NCBI GenBank assembly: GCA_035359995.1
Contig: DAORZT010000083.1
Span: 1 to 8,754, forward strand
Length of the DNA stretch: 8,754 bases
Reading direction: 5' to 3'
Origin: JAKPCT01 sp029553165
GTDB lineage: Bacteria; Bacillota; UBA4882; UBA8346
The position numbers and the translations under genes were made by a program. The notes beneath the pieces were generated by a model. It searched no databases. It had not been told where the DNA came from and saw only the letters and a list, made by a program, of their open reading frames with translations. Below are positions 1 to 5,144 of this stretch, one piece after another. Position 1 is the first letter of the stretch; every line of letters begins with the position of its first letter.

Positions 1-53
1 AAAATCCCTCGGTCCAAAAGACCGTACCGGTTCGATTCCGGTCTTCGGCACCA
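1..53 (+). tRNA. tRNA-Leu(UAA), 3' part, cut by window start
   Basis: The window opens inside the anticodon loop. The bases AAAATCCCT match the 3' half of the usual CTTAAAA loop and anticodon stem of tRNA-Leu(UAA). A long variable arm follows (CGGTC/GACCG, loop CAAAA), which marks a class II tRNA. Next come the T-arm (ACCGG, loop TTCGATT, CCGGT), the acceptor 3' strand CTTCGGC, discriminator A and an encoded CCA at 51-53. The anticodon itself lies before base 1, so Leu(UAA) is inferred from the loop sequence and long variable arm. Bases from position 35 onward are repeated in the array downstream. Confidence 0.9.
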
Positions 54-87
54 ATATTTTATAAAAAGGCTGTCTGAAAAGACAATC
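35..87. repeat. Direct repeat of tRNA-Leu 3' end plus flank, copy 1
   Basis: These 53 bases cover the tRNA from inside the T-loop to CCA and 34 bp beyond it. They recur at 290-342 with one difference (A85 versus G340). The arrangement resembles an attachment-site core, in which a tRNA 3' end is restored by an incoming element. The second copy belongs to a 155-bp repeat unit. The last 20 bases can form the GAAA-capped hairpin described at 323-342, with one mismatch in this copy. Confidence 0.85.
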
Positions 88-187
88 NNNNNNNNNNNNN
101 NNNNNNNNNNNNNNNNNNNNNNNNNNNNNNNNNNNNNNNNNNNNNNNNNNNNNNNNNNNNNNNNNNNNNNNNNNNNNNNNNNNNNNN
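88..187. other. Assembly gap, 100 N
   Basis: This is exactly 100 undetermined bases, the size commonly used for a gap of unknown length. The left flank ends at the last base of a repeat unit (GACAATC) and the right flank starts at the first base of the next (TTAGTTTAT). The two sides would therefore join directly if the gap were zero. The gap probably hides zero or more further 155-bp units. Confidence 0.9.
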
Positions 188-342
188 TTAGTTTATATCG
201 AAGACCGGAATCAGAACCGATGTTACGAACCCAGGGAGGGTGAGTATACCGGGTTCGGATCACGATGATGAGTTCGACCGAAAGGAGAAATTCCGGTCTT
301 CGGCACCAATATTTTATAAAAAGGCTGTCTGAAAAGACAGTC
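188..342. repeat. 155-bp tandem repeat unit carrying a tRNA 3'-end mimic
   Basis: This is the one full unit of a tandem array, and it restarts at 343 with period 155. Within it, CGAAGACCGGAAT (199-211) is a perfect inverted complement of ATTCCGGTCTTCG (290-302), a 13-bp stem that is followed by GCACCA. The 3' arm is identical to the T-stem and acceptor strand of the adjacent tRNA-Leu. The 5' arm reads like the acceptor 5' strand joined directly to the T-stem 5' strand. As RNA, the unit would form an acceptor/T minihelix ending in CCA, with about 78 nt in place of the T-loop. An inner 7-bp stem, CGAACCC (226-232) with GGGTTCG (251-257), lies in that insert. There is no coding capacity. I do not recognise the family. 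Confidence 0.8.
323..342 (+). terminator. GAAA-capped hairpin at repeat-unit end, possible weak terminator
   Basis: GGCTGTCT pairs with AGACAGTC (one G-T wobble) around a GAAA tetraloop, downstream of the tRNA-like CCA. The following TTAGTTTAT is a poor U-tract, so termination is uncertain. The hairpin could instead be a processing or stabilising element. The copy at 68-87 has a C-A mismatch. Confidence 0.35.
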
Positions 343-397
343 TTAGTTTATATCGAAGACCGGAATCAGAACCGATGTTACGAACCCAGGGAGGGTG
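343..397. repeat. Partial second copy of the 155-bp repeat
   Basis: These 55 bases are identical to 188-242. The copy then breaks off inside the inner hairpin and becomes unrelated AT-rich sequence leading to the Hen1 gene. It holds the 5' arm of the 13-bp stem but no 3' arm, so this copy cannot form the minihelix by itself. Confidence 0.9.
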
Positions 398-476
398 GGA
401 GAATTCTAAAATTAAAGTAGGATTTAGTGGATATTTGTGGAATATGATTATGAAAACCTGTAATTAGAGGTGTTCC

Positions 477-1880
477 ATGTTACTGACAATAACCTATACC
501 GGTCAGTCGGCTACCGATCTTGGCTATTTATTACATAAAAATCCAAAGCGAGTTCATTCATTTGAACTCAATTTTGGAAGCGCTTATGTATTCTATCCCG
601 AAGCTACCTTTGAACGCTGTACGGCAGCGTTGTTATTGGATATTAATCCAGTAGATTTAGCCAAAGATTTTCGTAATTCTAGTTCGGAGGAGCCACTTTT
701 TGAATATGTCAACGATCGGCCGTATGTGGCTTCTTCTTTTTTAAGTGTGGCTATTGCTAATGTGTTTGGTACGGCAATGTCGGGTCGCTCTAAAGAAAGA
801 CCTGAGTTAGTAGATCAACAACTCTCGTTGCAGGCTACGATTACTATGCTTCCTGCAAGCGGTGGTGAAGATGTTATTCGGAGATTATTTGAGCCTCTTG
901 GGTATAAAGTGGCGACACAGGGCTATTTACTTGATCAAAAATTCATTGAATGGGGTTCAAGCCGCTATTTTACGGTAACAATCGAATCAAACTGTCGGTT
1001 AGTTGACCTGTTAAATCATATCTATGTTTTAATGCCTGTCCTTGATGTGAAGAAACATTATTGGATCGGACATGATGAAATTGAAAAGTTACTTAATCGT
1101 GGCTCGGGGTGGTTATCGACTCATCCTGAAAGAGAGATGATTACTAACCGGTATTTGAAGCGAAAGCGTAGTTTGGTTAATCAAGCATTGAGCCGTTTAC
1201 TGGCTGCTGAAGAAACGGTTAAAGAAGATACTGTTCAGGATGAAGTTGGAGAGAGTGCTGCTGAAGGTAAAATGGAACGCGATTTGAATCTTAATGAACG
1301 CCGACTTGGAACTGTGGCAGCTGTTTTAAGAAATCTTTCGGCAAAACGAGTCATTGATTTGGGTTGTGGGGAAGGAAGATTGCTCAGTATCTTACTTAAA
1401 GATCGAGAGTTTATTCGAATTGCAGGAATGGATGTGTCTTACCGGGTGCTTGAGAAGGCTAAAGAGCGGTTGCGACTGGAGGAGTTACCTCCATTCCAAC
1501 GGGAGCGGATTAAATTATTTCAAGGCTCTCTAATTTATCGTGATCATAGAATTCAAGGTTATGATGCAGTAACGGTAATTGAGGTGATTGAACATTTGGA
1601 TCTCAACCGGTTGGTTGCATTTGAAAAGGTCTTGTTTGAGTATACTCATCCTCCGGCGGTTGTTATTACTACTCCTAACCGGGAGTATAACGTTAAATAT
1701 CTGAACCTAAATAAGGAATTTCGCCACAATGACCATCGGTTTGAATGGACTCGTGAGGAATTTAAAACTTGGGCAACGGCAATTGCTGGCCGTTATGGTT
1801 ATCAGGTTGATTTTTTAAATATTGGGGACGAAGATCCTGAGTATGGTGCACCAACTCAGATGGGGGTATTTACAAGATGA
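477..1880 (+). CDS. hen1: Hen1, bacterial RNA 3'-terminal ribose 2'-O-methyltransferase
   Basis: The 467-residue protein matches the length and two-part layout of bacterial Hen1. An N-terminal Hen1-N region (about 1-245) activates the partner Pnkp ligase. An acidic linker (about 246-268) joins it to a C-terminal SAM-dependent methyltransferase. SAM motif I is VIDLGCGEG (292-300). The family's metal-binding signature is intact: E369, E372 and H373 in EVIEHLD, with H417/H420 in RHNDHRFEW, and TTPNREYN at 398-405. The enzyme methylates the 2'-OH of the terminal ribose at a damaged RNA 3' end before sealing, protecting the junction from repeat cleavage. AGAGG at 466-470 supports the ATG at 477. 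The stop overlaps the Pnkp start as ATGA, implying translational coupling. Upstream, TATGAT (443-448) is a possible -10 element without a clear -35. Confidence 0.96.
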   Translation: MLLTITYTGQSATDLGYLLHKNPKRVHSFELNFGSAYVFYPEATFERCTAALLLDINPVDLAKDFRNSSSEEPLFEYVNDRPYVASSFLSVAIANVFGTAMSGRSKERPELVDQQLSLQATITMLPASGGEDVIRRLFEPLGYKVATQGYLLDQKFIEWGSSRYFTVTIESNCRLVDLLNHIYVLMPVLDVKKHYWIGHDEIEKLLNRGSGWLSTHPEREMITNRYLKRKRSLVNQALSRLLAAEETVKEDTVQDEVGESAAEGKMERDLNLNERRLGTVAAVLRNLSAKRVIDLGCGEGRLLSILLKDREFIRIAGMDVSYRVLEKAKERLRLEELPPFQRERIKLFQGSLIYRDHRIQGYDAVTVIEVIEHLDLNRLVAFEKVLFEYTHPPAVVITTPNREYNVKYLNLNKEFRHNDHRFEWTREEFKTWATAIAGRYGYQVDFLNIGDEDPEYGAPTQMGVFTR

Positions 1881-4435
1881 AAATGATCATTCCTGAATTA
1901 GCATTAGTGGTGTTGATTGGACCGTCAGGAGCGGGGAAGTCAACCTTTGCCAAGCAACATTTTAAAGCCACCGAGATTCTTTCTTCGGATTTTTGTCGTG
2001 GTTTGGTTGCTGATGATGAGAACGACCAGTCGGCAACGAAAGATGCTTTTGAAGTCTTACATTTTATTGCTGCGAAACGATTGGCTGCCGGACGATTGAC
2101 AGTTGTTGATGCGACCAATGTTCAACCCGAAGCAAGAAAACCCTTGATTGAACTTGCCCGAAAATACCATTGTCTTCCGGTGGCGATAGTATTTGATCTC
2201 CCTGAAGATATCTGCCACGAACGGAATAAAGCTCGGGTTGACCGGGATTTTGGACCTCATGTCATCCGACAACATTACCAGATGATGCATCGGTCACTTC
2301 GAAGTCTATCCAAGGAAGGGTTCCGTCATATCTTTACATTGAAAAGCCTTAATGATGTAGAATATGTTGAGATTGAACGACAACCGCTTTGGAATAACCT
2401 GAAAACGGAACATGGGCCATTTGATATTATCGGAGATATTCACGGATGCTTTGATGAACTGAGAATATTACTCGAAAAACTCGGATACCAAATTGTTGAG
2501 GGTTCTGGAGAATATGGTTTTTCTGTCACTCATCCTGAAAAAAGGAAAGTTATCTTTTTAGGGGACTTAGTAGACCGTGGACCGAAGATAGTCTCTGTCT
2601 TAAAGATTGTTATGAGTATGGTTAATTCGGGTGTTGCTTATTGTGTACTCGGAAACCATGATATCAAATTAGTTCGGAAACTATCGGGACGTGATGTTCA
2701 GATCACTCATGGTCTGGCAGAAACTCTCAATCAATTGGCTACGGAACCATCAGAGTTTGCGACAACTGTTAAAGTGTTTCTTGATAATTTAGTAAGTCAT
2801 TATGTGTTTGACGACGGTAAACTGGTTGTTGCCCACGCCGGCATGAAAGAAGAATATCAAGGTCGGGGTTCAAAGACAGTTCGAGAGTTTGCCTTGTTTG
2901 GAGAAACAACTGGCGAAACGGATGAATTTGGTCTACCAATACGTTATAATTGGGCTTCAGAATATCGGGGAAGAGCAATGGTTGTTTATGGTCACACTCC
3001 CGTTGCTGAGGCTGAGTGGTTAAACAGGACGATTGACATCGATACAGGATGTGTTTTCGGTGGGAAATTAACTGCTTTAAGATATCCTGAAAAAGAATTG
3101 GTTGATGTTCCTGCACTTTATACATATTATGAACCGGCGAAACCATTTTTAACTGAAGATATTCAAGCGCCCAGTTTTGCAGATAATCGGGATGATTCTC
3201 TAAATATCGAGGATGTTCTTGGTAAACGAATCATCAGCACCCGGCTCTATCGGAATATTACGATTCGTGAAGAAAACTCGATCGCAGCGTTAGAAGTGAT
3301 GAGCCGATTTGCAGTTGATCCCCACTGGATTATCTATTTACCACCGACAATGTCACCATCGGAAACTTCAAAACAACCAGAATTTTTGGAATACCCTACG
3401 GAAGCATTTGCTTATTATCGCAATCGCGGGGTACCAAAAGTAGTTTGTGAACAAAAACATATGGGTTCACGGGCGGTGGTGGTTGTTTGTCGTTCTGAAG
3501 AGGTTGCTAAGAAACGATTTAATGTCAAGGACGGCACATCGGGTGTCTGTTATACCCGTACGGGACGACAATTTTTTGAAGACCGTGCTTTAGAAACGGA
3601 ATTTCTTAACCAGATTCAACTGGCTTTAACCGAGGCACAATTTTGGGAGAAGTTCAACACCAACTGGTTCTGCTTTGACTGTGAATTAATGCCGTGGTCT
3701 GCCAAGGCTCAAGTATTATTATCAGATCAATATGCTCCGGTTGGCGTGTCTGGAAGTATTGCATTACAAAAAGCAGCAGAATTATTAGAACAGACCCGAA
3801 ATTCAGGGGTTGAGATCGGGGATCTGGCTGAACAATTTGAAACCAGAGCAGAGTTGGTATTAAAATATATTGATGCTTATCGGCAGTATTGCTGGCCGGT
3901 TAGCTCGTTAAACGATTTAAAGCTAGCACCTTTTCATCTTTTAGCTACTGAAGGAAGGGTTTATACTGATAAAGATCATCTGTGGCATATGAATACTTTA
4001 GCTGATTTGGCCAAATATGATCCGGAATTGCTGCTGGCGACCAATCATATCGTTGTTTCATTAACCGACCCTTCAAGTGAAGCTGAAGGGATCAAATGGT
4101 GGGAAGAGTTGACTGCTTCTGGTGGCGAAGGGATGGTTGTCAAACCGTTTGACTTTATTGTCAAGACTCCTAAAGAACTGGTTCAACCAGCGATTAAGTG
4201 CCGGGGACGGGAGTATTTGCGGATTATCTATGGACCGGAATATACAATTCCTAAAAATTTGGAGCGGTTAAAGAATCGGTCGCTGGGAAAGAAACGCGCA
4301 TTGGCTTTGAGGGAGTTTGCTTTGGGTATTGAAGCACTGGAGCGGTTTGTTAGAGAGGAACCGCTTTATCGGGTACATGAGTGTGTATTCGGTGTGCTGG
4401 CGCTCGAGAGTGAACCGGTTGATCCACGGTTATAG
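1877..4435 (+). CDS. pnkp: Pnkp, polynucleotide kinase-phosphatase with ligase-like domain
   Basis: This 852-residue, three-domain RNA repair enzyme is close in size to Clostridium thermocellum Pnkp. The kinase domain (about 1-170) has P-loop GPSGAGKST (15-23), D38 and R116, matching known catalytic positions. The binuclear metallophosphoesterase domain (about 180-420) has GDIHG (186-190), GDLVDRG (229-235), GNHD (259-262), VAHAG (318-322) and YGHTP (371-375). It heals 2',3'-cyclic phosphate ends. The C-terminal adenylyltransferase has motif I KHMG with nucleophile K527, DCELMPW (601-607) and EGMVVKP (751-757). This domain self-adenylylates but needs Hen1 to seal RNA. All three active sites look intact. 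The ATG overlaps the Hen1 stop by four bases. The enzyme acts in the cytoplasm, on tRNAs and other RNAs cut by ribotoxins. Confidence 0.97.
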   Translation: MKMIIPELALVVLIGPSGAGKSTFAKQHFKATEILSSDFCRGLVADDENDQSATKDAFEVLHFIAAKRLAAGRLTVVDATNVQPEARKPLIELARKYHCLPVAIVFDLPEDICHERNKARVDRDFGPHVIRQHYQMMHRSLRSLSKEGFRHIFTLKSLNDVEYVEIERQPLWNNLKTEHGPFDIIGDIHGCFDELRILLEKLGYQIVEGSGEYGFSVTHPEKRKVIFLGDLVDRGPKIVSVLKIVMSMVNSGVAYCVLGNHDIKLVRKLSGRDVQITHGLAETLNQLATEPSEFATTVKVFLDNLVSHYVFDDGKLVVAHAGMKEEYQGRGSKTVREFALFGETTGETDEFGLPIRYNWASEYRGRAMVVYGHTPVAEAEWLNRTIDIDTGCVFGGKLTALRYPEKELVDVPALYTYYEPAKPFLTEDIQAPSFADNRDDSLNIEDVLGKRIISTRLYRNITIREENSIAALEVMSRFAVDPHWIIYLPPTMSPSETSKQPEFLEYPTEAFAYYRNRGVPKVVCEQKHMGSRAVVVVCRSEEVAKKRFNVKDGTSGVCYTRTGRQFFEDRALETEFLNQIQLALTEAQFWEKFNTNWFCFDCELMPWSAKAQVLLSDQYAPVGVSGSIALQKAAELLEQTRNSGVEIGDLAEQFETRAELVLKYIDAYRQYCWPVSSLNDLKLAPFHLLATEGRVYTDKDHLWHMNTLADLAKYDPELLLATNHIVVSLTDPSSEAEGIKWWEELTASGGEGMVVKPFDFIVKTPKELVQPAIKCRGREYLRIIYGPEYTIPKNLERLKNRSLGKKRALALREFALGIEALERFVREEPLYRVHECVFGVLALESEPVDPRL

Positions 4436-4634
4436 CATTGAACTATATAAAAACGGGAAATGTTCATCATGTAGGGGTTGGATCGTTGATATCCTGATTG
4501 ATAACAATATTCTACCGGATTGGATGGCTCAAGAATGTCTTTATGACAGTAATTTTGATATTCATCAAAGTGTCGCGGATTATTTAAATAGCAAATCGGG
4601 TATTGAATCAATACATTACGATAAGAATGGTTGA
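4419..4634 (+). CDS. Small hypothetical protein, HEAT-like, possibly a gene remnant
   Basis: A 71-residue reading frame overlaps the last 17 bases of Pnkp and continues 199 bases beyond it. The part after Pnkp reads like protein: CSSC at 15-18, then two predicted helices, VDILIDNN (23-30) and a segment with ECLYDSNFDIHQSVADYL (39-56). The latter has the pattern of one HEAT repeat (leucine, Asp-Ser-Asn turn, second helix). The start is uncertain. TTG at 4419 has weak GAGAG upstream, while GTG 4410 and ATG 4377 are in frame but further inside Pnkp. It may be a real short protein coupled to Pnkp, or the surviving tail of a larger gene. No function is assigned. Confidence 0.4.
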   Translation: MIHGYSIELYKNGKCSSCRGWIVDILIDNNILPDWMAQECLYDSNFDIHQSVADYLNSKSGIESIHYDKNG

Positions 4635-4747
4635 TTCCTAAAGTGATGCATGCTAATATTATTATGAGGGTTTATAGACGTCTTCTTACCGATGTGGAGA
4701 TTTCGGAATAATCTCGCAGTGCTTTTGTCCATGACAACAAGTATGCT

Positions 4748-4884
4748 GGGAAGAAGAGATATGAATTCTCTCAGATGTGAAGGTTCGACTCCTTCTCAAG
4801 GAAACTGTCCTTTTCCTTGGCAACTCAACGGTAGAGTACTCGACTTAAAATCGGGCAAAAATTATCTCTTAAAAGACCTTTTTT
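4748..4884 (+). ncRNA. Circularly permuted tRNA-like RNA, YrlA-type Y RNA candidate
   Basis: The tRNA parts occur in swapped order. The T-arm comes first: stem GAAGG 4779-4783, loop TTCGACT, stem CCTTC 4791-4795. The acceptor 3' strand TCAAGGAAA (4796-4804) pairs over 9 bp with TTTCCTTGG (4812-4820), closed by a 7-nt loop. The D-arm follows (ACTC, loop AACGGTA, GAGT, 4823-4837). The anticodon-like arm is CTCGA 4839-4843, loop CTTAAAA, TCGGG 4851-4855, giving a UAA triplet. A distal stem joins the ends: AAGAGATA (4754-4761) with TATCTCTT (4863-4870), plus ATT/AAT across a TGA bulge. A T6 run ends at 4884. Bacterial YrlA Y RNAs carry such a permuted tRNA-like module on a Ro60-binding stem. I see no clear GNCGAA Ro60 motif, so the exact class is an inference. 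The ends are estimates. The closed acceptor end excludes aminoacylation. Confidence 0.75.
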
Positions 4885-4895
4885 GGAATTCCATG

Positions 4896-4918
4896 CGGAA
4901 TTAACCTGGTTAATTCCG
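4896..4918 (+). other. Perfect 10-bp hairpin after the tRNA-like RNA
   Basis: CGGAATTAAC (4896-4905) pairs perfectly with GTTAATTCCG (4909-4918) around a CTG loop. No T-run follows (the next bases are AACCAAAATC), so it is not a typical intrinsic terminator. It may be an RNA processing or stability element between the ncRNA and the Band-7 mRNA, or a palindromic protein-binding site. Confidence 0.5.
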
Positions 4919-4986
4919 AACCAAAATCAGGCTTTGCAGGTCGACGGATACCGGAAGGGATAACGGGACTTTGTTATTTATTGAAA

Positions 4987-5018
4987 GTTATTTCTATGGT
5001 TTGATCCATACAAATAAC
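4987..5018 (+). promoter_or_regulatory. Leader hairpin directly upstream of an AGGAG ribosome binding site
   Basis: GTTATTT (4987-4993) pairs with AAATAAC (5012-5018). After one C-C mismatch, TATGG (4995-4999) pairs with CCATA (5006-5010), with a 6-nt loop. The hairpin ends one base before AGGAG (5019-5023), so its stability could affect ribosome access to the small reading frame at 5034. Regulation is inferred from position only. Confidence 0.45.
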
Positions 5019-5033
5019 AGGAGATGAATTTCA

Positions 5034-5135
5034 ATGGCTCAGGCACCCTCTCTTAAGTCAACCTCCGCCATGATTTTGGAGGAATTCAAAAAAGGTTTGT
5101 CAAACCCATGTTGCAGGCCAACATTTCTGATATAA
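5034..5135 (+). CDS. 33-codon leader ORF before the SPFH gene
   Basis: ATG at 5034 follows AGGAG (5019-5023) with 10-nt spacing, the best ribosome binding site in the 4436-5144 region. The frame encodes 33 residues starting MAQAPSLKSTSAMILEEFKK, then a Cys-Cys pair, and stops at TAA 5133-5135. It is in the same frame as the SPFH gene, whose candidate starts (TTG 5139, ATG 5145) lie 3 and 9 bases past the stop and have no Shine-Dalgarno of their own. It could be a leader peptide that delivers ribosomes to the SPFH start by reinitiation, or a former N-terminal extension cut off by a stop. No homology is recognised. Confidence 0.4.
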   Translation: MAQAPSLKSTSAMILEEFKKGLSNPCCRPTFLI

Positions 5136-5144
5136 GCATTGGTA

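Noticed and set aside
262..285. Hammerhead-ribozyme-like TGATGAG...CGAAA in the 155-bp repeat
   Set aside because: The conserved C before TGATGA is an A, and stem II would be almost absent. The core is not valid.
188..397. CRISPR array or integron attC site
   Set aside because: The unit is 155 bp with no short repeat-spacer alternation, and the GTTRRRY integron core is absent.
415..448. Sigma-54 promoter upstream of Hen1, by analogy with RtcR-controlled rtcBA operons
   Set aside because: No TGGCAC-N5-TTGC pattern with GG/GC spacing of 10 is present, and no CARF/RtcR regulator gene is in view.
2769..3146. 125-codon antisense frame within Pnkp
   Set aside because: It lies wholly inside the phosphatase domain of Pnkp, whose catalytic motifs are intact. 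It is a shadow frame.
4839..4855. UAA suppressor tRNA
   Set aside because: The triplet at positions 34-36 of the loop is 5'-UAA-3', which reads UUA (Leu). A UAA suppressor needs 5'-UUA-3'. The acceptor end is also closed by a loop, so charging is not possible.
4692..4904. 70-codon open frame on the plus strand across the tRNA-like RNA
   Set aside because: It coincides with the stems of the ncRNA, has no ribosome binding site, and its peptide is low in protein character. The RNA structure explains the sequence better.
4935..4950. Cloning-vector polylinker contamination (GCAGGTCGACGGAT)
   Set aside because: Only a short run resembles PstI/SalI linker sequence. The flanks show no vector sequence, so chance is more likely.
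4779..4970. Permuted group I intron-exon arrangement around the tRNA-like RNA
   Set aside because: TGCAGGTCGACGG (4935-4947) loosely recalls a group I R element. No matching P7/S strand, P3 or P/Q pairing was found, and the tRNA parts can be explained without splicing.
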